DNA of 60,975 nt, taken from the NCBI GenBank assembly GCA_015487695.1, contig WFPF01000040.1:1-60975 (forward strand), read 5' to 3'. Source of the DNA: Chitinophagales bacterium. Lineage in GTDB: Bacteria; Bacteroidota; Bacteroidia; Chitinophagales; S012-47. The position numbers and the translations under genes are program-made. Positions 1 through 10,882 of the stretch are shown here, piece by piece; positions within the stretch are counted from its first letter, which is position 1; each line of letters opens with the position of its first letter. Below the pieces are notes generated by a model, which worked only from the letters and a program-made list of their open reading frames with translations, was not told where the DNA came from and did no database searches.

Positions 1-438
<438 letters not shown>

Positions 439-502
439 TTTTTTTTATTTTGGTTTTACTCTATTGGTGACAGTATGTCTTTTTTAACTTATTGAAGATC
501 AA

Positions 503-616
503 TTTGGTGGCTATAGCGGAGAGGTTCACCTTTTTCCATTCCGAACAGAGAAGTTAAGCTCTCCAGCGCTGATGGTACTGCGTGTAATACGTGGGAGAGT
601 AGGTCGCTGCCAAACT
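503..616 (+). rRNA. 5S ribosomal RNA
   Basis: 'tttggtggctatagcggagaggttcacc...ccattccgaacagagaagttaagc...gggagagtaggtcgctgccaaac'; terminal stem tttggtggc/gctgccaaa; located downstream of 23S. Confidence 0.93.
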
Positions 617-620
617 CTTG

Positions 621-655
621 ACCCCGTATCATTTATTTGATACGGGGTTTTTTCG
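621..655 (+). terminator. Rho-independent terminator of rRNA operon
   Basis: Inverted repeat accccgtatc-atttattt-gatacggggt followed by a T-run. Confidence 0.85.
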
Positions 656-687
656 TTTTATCTCCTTCCATATACTATTTTTGATCT

Positions 688-2229
688 ATGCTTGTAAAAT
701 CATTCGGTAGTGCGGTGCAGGGTGTCGATGCTATTACTATCACCATCGAAGTGGATGTGAACAGTGGAACCAGTTATTCTATCGTGGGCCTGCCGGATAG
801 TGCCGTAAGAGAAGCTTGGGACCGCATAGATACCGCTCTGAGGCACAATAGCTATAAAATTCCCAGAAAAAGAGTGGTGGTTAATATGGCACCGGCAGAC
901 ATACGAAAAGAAGGATCGGCTTACGACCTTCCTATAGCTGTTGGTATTCTGACCGCTTCGGAACAAATTACGAATCCCGATAAAGTCTCCAAATTTGTGA
1001 TGATGGGCGAGTTGTCGCTGGATGGAAGCATTAAGTCAATAAAAGGGGCACTGCCCATTGCTATCACTGCCAGGAAAGAAAAATTCAAAGGTCTCATTGT
1101 TCCGAAGAAAAATGCACGGGAAGCCGCTATTGTTGATGACCTGGATGTATATGGATTCGATAATATTCTTGAGGTAATCGATTTCTTTAATGAGGATGAC
1201 GTTTTTGAACCGGTAAGAGTGGATACAAGGGATGAGTTTTTTCACAATAGTCTCGATCCGGGAATTGATTTTAGTGATGTAAGAGGGCAGAAAAACATTA
1301 AACGGGCCTTGGAGATTGCGGCAGCCGGTGGGCACAACGTAATTCTGATTGGGCCACCCGGCTCGGGCAAGACCATGCTGGCAAAAAGATTACCTACCAT
1401 TTTGCCTCCGCTTACATTGCATGAAGCATTGGAAACTACCAAGATTCATTCTGTGGCAGGCTTGCTTCCCGAGCACTCATCGCTCGTTTATACCAGACCT
1501 TTTCGCTCACCCCATCACACCATCAGCGATGTGGCGCTGGTTGGAGGAGGCAATTATCCTCAGCCGGGTGAAATTTCGATGGCCCACAACGGAGTATTGT
1601 TTCTTGATGAATTACCTGAGTTTAAGCGATCGGTTCTGGAAGTGCTGCGTCAGCCCCTCGAAGATCGCAGAATTACCATTTCGAGAGCCCGCTTCAGTGT
1701 CGATTATCCTGCCAGTTTTATGTTGGTTGCCTCTATGAATCCTTGCCCCTGCGGCTATTACAATCATCCAAGTAAAGAATGTGTATGTGCTCCGGGAGTA
1801 GTTCAGAAGTACCTGAACCGTATTTCCGGTCCGCTGATGGATCGCATTGATATTCACGTGGAGGTCACCCCGGTGCCAATACAGGAAATCGCAAAAAAAG
1901 AGAATGCGGAAACCAGCGAGGTGGTCAGATACCGGGTTGTGCGTGCGAGAAATCTGCAAGCAGAAAGATATAAATCGGCCAAAGGAGTACACTCCAATGC
2001 CCAGCTCTCACCCAAGCAGCTAAAGGAATATTGCCATATTGATACAGCCGGTCAGAATTTGCTTAATAAGGCCATGGAAAAACTGGGCCTCTCGGCCCGG
2101 GCCTATGACCGGATTCTGAAAGTGGCGCGTACCATTGCAGACCTTGCAGAGAGTGAAAATATCAAACCCGAACACCTTGCCGAGGCCATTCAGTTCAGGA
2201 GCCTCGACCGCGATGATTGGGCCGGTTGA
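688..2229 (+). CDS. YifB/ComM family Mg-chelatase-like AAA+ ATPase
   Basis: 513-aa ORF; 'SIVGLPDSAVREAWDRI', Walker A GPPGSGKTMLAKRLPTILPP, FLDELPEF, FRSPHHTISDVALVGGG, MNPCPCGY. Confidence 0.95.
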   Translation: MLVKSFGSAVQGVDAITITIEVDVNSGTSYSIVGLPDSAVREAWDRIDTALRHNSYKIPRKRVVVNMAPADIRKEGSAYDLPIAVGILTASEQITNPDKVSKFVMMGELSLDGSIKSIKGALPIAITARKEKFKGLIVPKKNAREAAIVDDLDVYGFDNILEVIDFFNEDDVFEPVRVDTRDEFFHNSLDPGIDFSDVRGQKNIKRALEIAAAGGHNVILIGPPGSGKTMLAKRLPTILPPLTLHEALETTKIHSVAGLLPEHSSLVYTRPFRSPHHTISDVALVGGGNYPQPGEISMAHNGVLFLDELPEFKRSVLEVLRQPLEDRRITISRARFSVDYPASFMLVASMNPCPCGYYNHPSKECVCAPGVVQKYLNRISGPLMDRIDIHVEVTPVPIQEIAKKENAETSEVVRYRVVRARNLQAERYKSAKGVHSNAQLSPKQLKEYCHIDTAGQNLLNKAMEKLGLSARAYDRILKVARTIADLAESENIKPEHLAEAIQFRSLDRDDWAG

Positions 2230-2293
2230 TGGAAGCCCTACTCAGTACGAAGTTTTGTAATTTCGCATTTTCTCAGCCCTAAAATGACAGACT

Positions 2294-3580
2294 ATGATCG
2301 AGGCGAACAATCCGCAGTGGGAGACATGGCTGCCCGTTCCTGAAAAAAGCGACTTCCCTATTCAAAATATACCCTTTGGTATTGGTGTATTCGGCCCGGG
2401 AATACACCATGCCTGTACGAGAATTGGAGATACTGTAATTGATCTGTATGCCTTGGCTGAAAACGGGTTAGTGCTGCATTCGGGTGTCGAAAATCCGGAA
2501 GTACTGAAGCAGGAAGTGCTGAACGATCTGATGAAATCAGGCAAATCGGGAATGCGCCAATTGCGTGATCATCTTTCGCGCCTTTTCAGAAAGGACAATC
2601 CCCTGCTTCGTGACAACCCGGAGCTCAGAGAAAAATGCCTCTTCCCATATAAGGCCGTGTCGTTGGAATTGCCGGTAAAGGTTGAGAATTACACGGATTT
2701 TTACAGCAGCATCGAGCATGCGACCAACGTAGGGACGATGTTTCGCGGAAAGGAAAATGCACTGATGCCCAACTGGCGATACCTGCCGGTAGGATATCAT
2801 GGGAGAAGTTCTTCGATCATCGTGAGCGGAGAAGCGGTAAGAAGACCATGGGGGCAGCAACGACCCGACCCCGAGGCTCCTCCGGTTTTCGGCCCGTCCA
2901 GGCTTGTCGACTTTGAGCTGGAAATGGCATTTGTCACTTGTGGAGAGAATCAGCAAGGTACTCCGATACCGGTCAGGGAGGCTGAGGATTATATCATTGG
3001 CTTTGTATTGTTCAACGACTGGTCGGCCCGCGACATACAGGGCTGGGAATATGTGCCGCTCGGGCCCTTTTTGTCGAAAAACTGGGCAAGCAGTGTTTCT
3101 CCCTGGATTGTAACGCTTGATGCATTGGAGCCGTTTCGGGTGGAGGGCCCCTATCAGGAGCCGGAAGTATTTGACTATCTGAAAAGCGAAGGCAAGCGAA
3201 ACTTCGATATCAAACTGGAAGTGATCATACAACCGGAAAACGGGGAAGAAAATGTGGTTTCCAGAAGCAATTTTAAATACATGTACTGGAATATCTGCCA
3301 GCAACTTGCCCATCATACGGTGAACGGCTGCAACATTCAGATAGGAGATATGTATGCCAGCGGAACCATAAGCGGCCCTTCGCCCGACAGCTACGGGTCG
3401 ATGCTTGAGCTGACCTGGCGCGGTGCGAACCCGATCAAACTGAACGATGGCAGTGAACGCAAGTTTATCAATGATTTCGATACCGTCATCATGAGGGGAT
3501 ATGCCGAGAAGGGCAATCTGAGAATCGGCTTCGGAGAGGTCAGCAGCAAACTCCTGCCGGCAATAAAAGAATGGAAATGA
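2294..3580 (+). CDS. fahA: Fumarylacetoacetase
   Basis: 428-aa ORF; FAH-type motifs 'DFYSSIEHATNVGTMFRGKENALMPNWRYLPVGYHGRSSSIIVSG' and 'FNDWSARDIQGWEYVPLGPFLSKNWASSVSPW'. Confidence 0.95.
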   Translation: MIEANNPQWETWLPVPEKSDFPIQNIPFGIGVFGPGIHHACTRIGDTVIDLYALAENGLVLHSGVENPEVLKQEVLNDLMKSGKSGMRQLRDHLSRLFRKDNPLLRDNPELREKCLFPYKAVSLELPVKVENYTDFYSSIEHATNVGTMFRGKENALMPNWRYLPVGYHGRSSSIIVSGEAVRRPWGQQRPDPEAPPVFGPSRLVDFELEMAFVTCGENQQGTPIPVREAEDYIIGFVLFNDWSARDIQGWEYVPLGPFLSKNWASSVSPWIVTLDALEPFRVEGPYQEPEVFDYLKSEGKRNFDIKLEVIIQPENGEENVVSRSNFKYMYWNICQQLAHHTVNGCNIQIGDMYASGTISGPSPDSYGSMLELTWRGANPIKLNDGSERKFINDFDTVIMRGYAEKGNLRIGFGEVSSKLLPAIKEWK

Positions 3581-4470
3581 GCAGTATTGATCCAAAATCG
3601 ATAGCAACGCGCGATCTGCATCAGATCCTTGTCAGCATGGTGGCTCCGCGACCGATAGCGCTGGTCAGTACCATAAGTGAGGAAGGAGTGCCCAATCTGG
3701 CACCTTACAGCTTTTTCAATGTCTTCAGTTCCAATCCCCCGACCCTGATTTTTTCATCGAACCTGAGAATCAAGGATGACACATCGAAGGATACGCTTCA
3801 CAACGTGCAGCGCAACGGGGAGGTCGTTATTAATGCGGTAACCCGAAAGATTGCACGCCAGGTGGCTTTGGCTTCGGTGGAATACGCAGCGGATGTCAAT
3901 GAATTTGAAAAAGCCGGCCTTACGCCCCTTCAATCGGAAGTAGTGAAGCCCTTCCGGGTGGCAGAGTCGCCCGCTCAGTTTGAATGCAAGGTGAAGAAGA
4001 TCATGCCGCTTGGGGATAAAGGAGGTGCCGGAAATCTGGTCATTTGTGAAGTCGTGATGCTTCATCTACACGATGACATTTACGATGAAAAGGGTAAAAT
4101 CGACCCCTTGCGTCTCGACTTGGTGGGCCGGATGGGCAGAACCTATTATTGCCATGCCGGGGAGGAGAGTATTTTCTCTATTTATCAGCCGTTTGATCAG
4201 CTGGGTATTGGCTTTGATCAATTGCCCCGGCCGATCCGCGAGAGCCGGGTGTTTAGCGGCCACGATCTGGCACTACTGGCAGCGCAGACCGAAATTCCGG
4301 GACGGGAGGAGGCCATGGAAGCCCTGAAACTGCAGGAGGTTAAAAGCCTGATTGAAGCGGGAAATGCAAGCGAAGAGGCTTTGCATGAACTGGCAAAAAG
4401 GCTTCTGAACGAGAAAAGAAACCGGGAAGCATTTGCTGTGGCAATGCTTTATATTTATGAATTGATATAA
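3577..4470 (+). CDS. Flavin reductase family protein (FMN-binding split barrel)
   Basis: '[43 protein letters not shown]'; start at second ATG gives a 4-nt ATGA overlap with the upstream stop. Confidence 0.85.
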   Translation: MSSIDPKSIATRDLHQILVSMVAPRPIALVSTISEEGVPNLAPYSFFNVFSSNPPTLIFSSNLRIKDDTSKDTLHNVQRNGEVVINAVTRKIARQVALASVEYAADVNEFEKAGLTPLQSEVVKPFRVAESPAQFECKVKKIMPLGDKGGAGNLVICEVVMLHLHDDIYDEKGKIDPLRLDLVGRMGRTYYCHAGEESIFSIYQPFDQLGIGFDQLPRPIRESRVFSGHDLALLAAQTEIPGREEAMEALKLQEVKSLIEAGNASEEALHELAKRLLNEKRNREAFAVAMLYIYELI

Positions 4471-4484
4471 ATCTGAAAAGAGAA

Positions 4485-6038
4485 ATGAGCCGACAACTTA
4501 GCGAGCAGGAAATTGTTAGAAGAGAAAATCTGAAAAAAATCAGGGAAATGGGCATCGATCCCTTTCCGGCAGACCCCTTTGAAGTAAATGCCCATGCCCG
4601 TGAAATAAAGGAAAACTATTCGGAAGAAAAGAAGAACTATCAGAATGTACGCCTTTCAGGGCGCCTGATGATGAAGCGCATCATGGGAAAAGCATCTTTT
4701 GCCGAATTGCAGGACGCAAGTGGCAAGATTCAGCTCTATGTGGCCCGCGATGAGATCTGTCCGGATGAAGATAAAAGCCTGTATAATGTTCTTTTCAAGA
4801 AGCTCCTTGACATTGGGGATATCATTGGGGTTGAGGGATTTGTCTTCACGACAAAAACCGGGGAGATCACGGTGCACGTGAAGAAATTAAAACTGCTGAG
4901 CAAATCCCTGCGCCCACTGCCGATCGTAAAAGAAAAAGACGGGAAGGTCTTCGATGCATTTACAGATCCGCAACAGCGTTATCGTATGCGTTATGTAGAC
5001 CTGACGGTCAATCCGCACGTGAGAGAGAACTTCATACGGAGGTCGCAGATCATGCAGGCCATGCGGGAGTTTTTATTAAATAAAGGCTATCTCGAGGTGG
5101 AAACGCCCATCCTGCAGCCGGTCTATGGCGGTGCAGCAGCGAGACCTTTTAAGACGCACCACCACACGCTGGACCAGACCTTTTATCTTCGAATTGCAAA
5201 TGAACTCTATCTGAAGCGATTGCTGGTGGGCGGCTTCGACAGTGTTTTTGAATTTGCCAAAGACTTTCGCAATGAAGGGATGGACCGCTTTCACAATCCG
5301 GAGTTTACTCAGATGGAGCTCTATGTGGCATATACCGACTACATATGGATGATGAACCTCGTTGAGGAAATGCTGCAGTATATTGTTAAGCGCGTATTCG
5401 GGAAAAGCACGCTGACTGTTGGCGAGCATGAAATATCCTTTGAAGGGCCCTTTCAGCGCTACACGATGTATGAATCTATAGAAAAGTTTACGGGAATTGA
5501 CATTTCGGAGATGGATGAAAAGGCGCTTCGTGAAACTGCCAAAAAACTTCACGTAGAGGTGGATTCTTCCATGGGTAAAGGCAAATTGATTGATGAAATA
5601 TTCGGAGAGAAGGTAGAGCCTTACCTGAGCGATCCCACCTTTATTACAGACTATCCCATTGAGATGTCGCCACTGGCAAAAAAGCACCGGGAAAAAGAAG
5701 GGTTGGTAGAGCGCTTTGAATTGATTGTCAATGGCAAAGAGCTTGCCAATGCGTTTAGCGAACTGAACGACCCCATTGATCAAAGGCAGCGCTTCGAGGC
5801 CCAGCTTGAATTGGGAAAACGCGGAGATGAGGAAGCCATGATGCTTGATGAAGATTATATCAGAGCACTGGAATTCGGAATGCCTCCGGCCAGCGGACTG
5901 GGCATCGGGATTGACCGTCTGACGATGATATTGACGAACAGCAAGTCCATTCAGGATGTGCTCTTCTTTCCACAGATGCGCCCTGAGCATCCGACTGAAG
6001 GAATGGCTGATTCTGATGAGGAAAAGCAGGAAGAATAA
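4485..6038 (+). CDS. lysS: Lysyl-tRNA synthetase, class II
   Basis: 517 aa; OB fold start '[35 protein letters not shown]', '[17 protein letters not shown]', C-terminal '[37 protein letters not shown]'. Confidence 0.97.
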   Translation: MSRQLSEQEIVRRENLKKIREMGIDPFPADPFEVNAHAREIKENYSEEKKNYQNVRLSGRLMMKRIMGKASFAELQDASGKIQLYVARDEICPDEDKSLYNVLFKKLLDIGDIIGVEGFVFTTKTGEITVHVKKLKLLSKSLRPLPIVKEKDGKVFDAFTDPQQRYRMRYVDLTVNPHVRENFIRRSQIMQAMREFLLNKGYLEVETPILQPVYGGAAARPFKTHHHTLDQTFYLRIANELYLKRLLVGGFDSVFEFAKDFRNEGMDRFHNPEFTQMELYVAYTDYIWMMNLVEEMLQYIVKRVFGKSTLTVGEHEISFEGPFQRYTMYESIEKFTGIDISEMDEKALRETAKKLHVEVDSSMGKGKLIDEIFGEKVEPYLSDPTFITDYPIEMSPLAKKHREKEGLVERFELIVNGKELANAFSELNDPIDQRQRFEAQLELGKRGDEEAMMLDEDYIRALEFGMPPASGLGIGIDRLTMILTNSKSIQDVLFFPQMRPEHPTEGMADSDEEKQEE

Positions 6039-6064
6039 ATTATTGGAATTAGAGTTTAGATTCA

Positions 6065-7723
6065 ATGAGTAAAACACATTTCCGGCTGATTCTTGCCGGG
6101 TTCTTCTTTTTCCTTGGCAACCCGGCCCGGGGCCAGGCAGACTCTTTTGCCTCTTCTTTTAGCGAAGCTTTTCGTTCACCAGCAGAAATCCGGGTATTGG
6201 AGATTGAGGAGCAGGATCTGTCGGAATTGCCGGACAGCCTGGCGTATCTGACATCCCTTGAGACCTTGCGCATCAGGAGGTGTACCGGTGTCGACCTCGA
6301 AGTACTATTTGATGCCCTGCCCGGGCCGGAGAAACTCCGCGAATTGGATATCTCGTGGAATCAGCTTGAGGTTCTGCCATCTACGATCTCCGGGTTTGGG
6401 AACCTGCGAACCTTGAACCTGTCGGAAAACAGATTTGCCGTTCTTCCTCCGGCTTTGGAAAAGCTGACCCGCCTGACCCGCCTGAATCTCAAGCACAGTA
6501 TTTATCTGGATATGAACCAGGCGCTGGGAGTTCTGTCGCTTCTTCCTCAACTGCATTCTTTGATTTTGAGCTATTGCCAGATGGAAGAGCTGCCGGAAGT
6601 GATCGGTGATTTTCAGTCGCTTCGCTCGCTCGATCTCGAGGGGAATTACCTCCTGACCTTGCCCGGGTCTTTGAGCCGTCTGGCAAGTTTGGAGAAGCTC
6701 ACGCTTCGGAAGAATTTCAGGTACGAAGGAATTGAAGCGGGAAAGCCCCTGCTTGAAACAATTGAACAGGAGCAACTCTTTGAACTGCTCGGTAGCATGC
6801 CCGGCTTCGATTCGCTCGATATCTCGAGATGCGAACTCGTTTACCTGGCCGGAAATGTGGATCAAATGAAAGGCCTGCGATTCCTCTCGCTCGAGAAGAA
6901 CCGGCTCCTCGAACTGCCTGCGGGCATCGGACGACTGGCCGAACTCCGGCATCTGGATATGAGCAACCCCGGAACGGGAACCCGGACCAACAAGCTCAAC
7001 GCTCTGCCGGCTTCTTTCAATAATCTGAACAAGCTGGAGTATCTCAATCTCAATGGAAATGATTTTGTGGAGCTCAATCTGCGGGGACCCTTTCCTGAAA
7101 TGAAGACCCTGTTGATTTCGTGGAACCGGCTGAAGCGCTTTCCCGAGGGCATCCGGTACATGAAGAAACTAAAAACGCTTCGCCTGAATATCAACCTGAT
7201 TACTGAAATACCGGAATGGATCGATGAACCGGAGTTGCTGGAAGAGCTGAGTATCAACGGTGATTTCTTTCTCAACCGAAACTATAAGATTCAAACACTC
7301 CCCACAGCCCTCACCCGGCTCCGCCATTTGAAAATATTGAACCTGAATGATCATGTTATTGAAGCATTGCCGGCAGAAATGGGCGGGCTGCGCAGCCTGG
7401 AGCATTTTGAAATGAAGGATAATCTTCTTCAAAAGTTGCCGGAGAGCATGGGAAACTGCAAGGGCCTGCGCTGGGTGGATCTTAAGGCAAATGAGCTGAA
7501 AAGCCTGCCTCTGAGCTTTAATAATCTGAACAAGCTGGAGTATCTCAACCTGAGCTTCAATACGGAGCTGAGCGGGCTGGAGCTGATTCCTGCACTCAGA
7601 GGATGTGAAAACCTGAAGACCCTGGATATCACTTTTACGGCTCCGCTAAACCTGGAAGGACTAAACAAAATAAGGGCGGCCCTGCCGGGCACGATGGTCG
7701 TTTATGCTCGCATAAAAAGGTAG
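6065..7723 (+). CDS. Secreted/periplasmic leucine-rich repeat protein
   Basis: N-terminal signal peptide; many LxxLxxLxLxxNxLxxLPxx repeats. Confidence 0.9.
   Translation: MSKTHFRLILAGFFFFLGNPARGQADSFASSFSEAFRSPAEIRVLEIEEQDLSELPDSLAYLTSLETLRIRRCTGVDLEVLFDALPGPEKLRELDISWNQLEVLPSTISGFGNLRTLNLSENRFAVLPPALEKLTRLTRLNLKHSIYLDMNQALGVLSLLPQLHSLILSYCQMEELPEVIGDFQSLRSLDLEGNYLLTLPGSLSRLASLEKLTLRKNFRYEGIEAGKPLLETIEQEQLFELLGSMPGFDSLDISRCELVYLAGNVDQMKGLRFLSLEKNRLLELPAGIGRLAELRHLDMSNPGTGTRTNKLNALPASFNNLNKLEYLNLNGNDFVELNLRGPFPEMKTLLISWNRLKRFPEGIRYMKKLKTLRLNINLITEIPEWIDEPELLEELSINGDFFLNRNYKIQTLPTALTRLRHLKILNLNDHVIEALPAEMGGLRSLEHFEMKDNLLQKLPESMGNCKGLRWVDLKANELKSLPLSFNNLNKLEYLNLSFNTELSGLELIPALRGCENLKTLDITFTAPLNLEGLNKIRAALPGTMVVYARIKR
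7019..7047 (+). repeat. 29-nt direct repeat copy 1 within LRR gene
   Basis: aataatctgaacaagctggagtatctcaa, identical to 7520..7548. Confidence 0.9.
7520..7548 (+). repeat. 29-nt direct repeat copy 2 within LRR gene
   Basis: Identical to 7019..7047; in-frame offset of 501 nt (167 codons). Confidence 0.9.
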
Positions 7724-7724
7724 G

Positions 7725-8483
7725 TCAGGCAGGAGAGAGCGGAAAGATAAATGGCCTGGAAGGTGCGGCATCCAATTCAAAACAGGGAATCTGAATCTGC
7801 AGCAGATAGAGCCCATCGGGGCAGGAGTCTTCCACAAAAATCATTTCGGTGATGCTGGCATCTTTTCGCGGTTGTTCGGGATAATTCCAGAATATTTTAT
7901 GAGCCGAGAGCCTTCCTTCGTCATTTTCTTTATCGACAGAGGGCGTGTCGATGAGCAAGTGCCTGATGCCTGCCTTTGCAATGAGCTTCATTCCATCGGG
8001 GTCGATAAAGGCAGGATTGCGGCCGCTGTAGTCCTGTGTTTTTTTCGAAGGATGATTGGGCAGGGTGCGGATGATCAGAGCGCTGCAGTTTTGTAAAGAA
8101 ATGCCCTCCAGTTGCTCGCGGCTGATGTAATGATCACTTCCATCCTGCCGGGGCTGCAGCGAAATCAGGCGGGCAAGGCTATAGCCGCTGCCAATGGCCT
8201 TGTACACAGGCCACGGATCGGCCGATATGTGGCCTACACTTTCGCTGTGTGTTCCGTTTCCGTGCGGATTGAATTGCACATTGAAGAAATTGACGGGAGC
8301 CCCTTCGCGCACGCTGCCTGTAAAGTCACCGGCCACGACCGGTGAAAAAAGCGGATCGTCCACATTCCATGCCTTCGGGTTTGCACTGCCACTCTGCAGC
8401 GGCAAGGCAATGCATATGCCCGCATCCGGATCGGCACTGTAGCTGCGACCATCTATGTCTATCAGCAATTTACTCCGAGTCAT
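7725..8483 (-). CDS. Cyclase family protein (kynurenine formamidase-like)
   Basis: 252 aa; metal-site type motif 'NPHGNGTHSESVGHI' resembling HxGTHxDxxxH of cyclase/KynB family. Confidence 0.75.
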   Translation of the reverse strand: MTRSKLLIDIDGRSYSADPDAGICIALPLQSGSANPKAWNVDDPLFSPVVAGDFTGSVREGAPVNFFNVQFNPHGNGTHSESVGHISADPWPVYKAIGSGYSLARLISLQPRQDGSDHYISREQLEGISLQNCSALIIRTLPNHPSKKTQDYSGRNPAFIDPDGMKLIAKAGIRHLLIDTPSVDKENDEGRLSAHKIFWNYPEQPRKDASITEMIFVEDSCPDGLYLLQIQIPCFELDAAPSRPFIFPLSPA

Positions 8484-9183
8484 TCTTTTTCAGGTCGGTG
8501 AGTTTGTATCCCGTTCCGTGGATATTGATGATCTGAACATTGGGATCGGGCTTCAGATACTTGCGCAGTTTGGTGATAAAGACATCCATGCTGCGGGCAT
8601 TGAAATAGCTGTCGCTGCCCCAAATGGAGTTGAGTGCTTCTTCACGCGTAAGCACACGGTTCTTGTTGCGGCAAAGCAGGCGGAGCAACTCGGTTTCCTT
8701 TGTGGTCAGTGCCTGTGGTTTTTCATTATCGAACTTCAGCTCCTGACGGTCGTAATCAAAAACAAAGCGGCCAAATTTGTATTGGATGGGCTCGGGTTCG
8801 GTTTTGCCTTTGGTTCTGCGCAGCACGGCTTTGGCGCGTGCCAAAAACTCTTCCATGCTAAAGGGCTTGGTGATGTAATCGTCAGCACCAATACTGAACC
8901 CTTCTATTTTGTCGTCTTTCATGGATTTGGCGGTGAGAAATATGATCGGCATCTCGGGTTGTATGCTCTTGATCTTTCGTGCCAGGGTGAACCCGTCCAG
9001 CTTGGGCATCATGATATCCAATACGGCCAGGTCGAATTTCTTGCTTTTGAAAACCTCCAATGCCTCTTCGCCATTGTGGGCAAGCGTTACGTCATAGCCT
9101 TTGAGGTTGAGGTACTCTTCAAGCAGGGCACTCAGGTTGGTATCGTCTTCTGCCAGTAAAATTTTGGGTTTATCGTTATCCAT
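8470..9183 (-). CDS. OmpR-family DNA-binding response regulator
   Basis: Receiver domain 'PKILLAEDDTNLSALLEEYL...DLAVLDIMMPKLDGF...LTAKS...GADDYITKPF' and winged-helix output 'LTTKETELLRLLCRNKNRVLTREEAL'. Confidence 0.95.
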   Translation of the reverse strand: MDNDKPKILLAEDDTNLSALLEEYLNLKGYDVTLAHNGEEALEVFKSKKFDLAVLDIMMPKLDGFTLARKIKSIQPEMPIIFLTAKSMKDDKIEGFSIGADDYITKPFSMEEFLARAKAVLRRTKGKTEPEPIQYKFGRFVFDYDRQELKFDNEKPQALTTKETELLRLLCRNKNRVLTREEALNSIWGSDSYFNARSMDVFITKLRKYLKPDPNVQIINIHGTGYKLTDLKKNDSE

Positions 9184-10738
9184 GGTTCTTTTTTTGTTCG
9201 TTTAAGTTATAGGGTATATAGATCTTAAATTTACTGCCTTTATTTAATTCGCTGCTCACGCTTATCTGGCCGTGATGTGCATCCAGAATGGTTTTTACAT
9301 AGGCCAGGCCAAGGCCGAAGCCTTTTACATTGTGCAAATTACCTGTATGCACGCGATAAAATTTTTCAAATATCTTTTTGCGAGCCTCGGGGGTCATTCC
9401 CACGCCCCGGTCCTCTACCGTAATGCTTAACCCGTCTTTTTCAGAATAGGTGCAAACTTTCACTTCCGGGTATTCTTTGCAGTATTTCAGGGCGTTGTCG
9501 ATAAGGTTGTCAATGGCATTGCTCAGCTGCACGCGGTCGCCCTTCACCACCGAAGGGCTGGCTTTCAGTTCGGTTTCGATGTAGGCACGCTGATCTGTCA
9601 GTCGGAGCCTGTGGTTTTCTACAAGTTCGCTTATGATTTGATGAATGTCCACATCCGTAATCTTCAGTTCCACTTCCCCTTTGTCGAGGACGGCCATTTG
9701 CAGGATCTTTTCGACCTGAATGCCGAGCTTGGCGGCTTCAAGCACAATGATGTTGCTGAATCGTCCTATCCGCGCTTCATCAATGCCGATGGACCGGTCA
9801 CTTAGCGCCTGGCCTGCCAGAGAAATAGTAGTGAGCGGAGTTTTAAACTCATGCGTCATATTGTTGATGAAGTCATTCTTCATCTCCGAGACCTTCTTTT
9901 GCCTGTAGATGGTATAGATCGTAAATCCGAAACTGAAAATGATAATCAGAATAAAGAAGAGCGAGGAGAGGAGCCGGGTGATCAGCGTTTGCAGGAGGAA
10001 ACTTATTTTTCGCGGGAAATAGACAATGAGCCGGGGCGAAGGGCTGAAGAGATTGTAGGGATAGAGTTCGACCTGAAAATCGGATGCAAGCAATTTCTCC
10101 CTGTCGGCATGTCCGAGGGCAAGCAGGGAGTCGTTGGCGGGCTGATAAACGCCCAGATGAAAGTTGAGGTCGATGCCCCGGGCCCTCAGTTCTTCGCTCA
10201 TCTTTTTGTAGAGGTAATCCAGGTCAATATTGTTGCCCGAAGGATCGATAAATGTCGATATGGCTCCGATGTAGCGTTTGATCAGCCTGCGGCTGTGCCA
10301 TTTGGTTTGTTCCTCCCTTTTGATGACTTCATTGAGGTGGCGATTGATTTTATTGATCCGGTTAAGTTGGTCAAACTGTTCGTTGATCTTTCCCGGTATG
10401 CTTTTCCAGTATTTTGAAAGGCTCGGATTGTCGATGAGCAGATCGAGGCTCACATTCATATTTTCACGGGCTACGGGCGATTCGAAGGTGTCTTCGTCAA
10501 TGACGAAAAAAGTCTTTTCGCGAATATTGATGATCTGAAATTTATTGCCCAGATAGCGCCTTTCCATCATCAGTTCATACTCGTCCACCAACTGATTCAT
10601 GGCATCATACACTTCGGCATCAAATTCCTGTTCCTTCAGGTTGAGCGCAGTGCTCACCCAGTAGATCTGAAGTGTCATCAGGCCCATCAGGGCAAATGCC
10701 ATGAGGAGGATGATTCCAATGATGGTTTGCTTTCTCAT
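9176..10738 (-). CDS. Membrane sensor histidine kinase
   Basis: Two TM segments flanking a sensor domain; H-box 'DFINNMTHEFKTPLTTISL', N-box 'LIDNALKYC', G boxes 'VEDRGVGM', 'GFGLGLAYVK'. Confidence 0.95.
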   Translation of the reverse strand: MRKQTIIGIILLMAFALMGLMTLQIYWVSTALNLKEQEFDAEVYDAMNQLVDEYELMMERRYLGNKFQIINIREKTFFVIDEDTFESPVARENMNVSLDLLIDNPSLSKYWKSIPGKINEQFDQLNRINKINRHLNEVIKREEQTKWHSRRLIKRYIGAISTFIDPSGNNIDLDYLYKKMSEELRARGIDLNFHLGVYQPANDSLLALGHADREKLLASDFQVELYPYNLFSPSPRLIVYFPRKISFLLQTLITRLLSSLFFILIIIFSFGFTIYTIYRQKKVSEMKNDFINNMTHEFKTPLTTISLAGQALSDRSIGIDEARIGRFSNIIVLEAAKLGIQVEKILQMAVLDKGEVELKITDVDIHQIISELVENHRLRLTDQRAYIETELKASPSVVKGDRVQLSNAIDNLIDNALKYCKEYPEVKVCTYSEKDGLSITVEDRGVGMTPEARKKIFEKFYRVHTGNLHNVKGFGLGLAYVKTILDAHHGQISVSSELNKGSKFKIYIPYNLNEQKKNHG

Positions 10739-10882
10739 TTTAACAAAATTAAGGGCTTAAGCCACTTAAATATCAGGATTAACAATGATTAACGGCTTCC
10801 TGATCTTATCCCGGGGCATTTAACAGAATTTGAATTTTATTTTTCAGGTGAAAAACTTATATGTCTTATTATTGCAGCAATT

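Noticed and set aside
2537-3607. 356-aa minus-strand ORF
   Set aside because: Antisense to fumarylacetoacetase, whose family motifs are unambiguous; mirror ORF with no recognisable domain.
5076-6077. 333-aa minus-strand ORF
   Set aside because: Antisense to lysS; no signal peptide or domain pattern; explained by codon bias of the sense gene.
8455-9159. 234-aa plus-strand ORF
   Set aside because: Antisense to the response regulator, which has clear receiver and winged-helix motifs.
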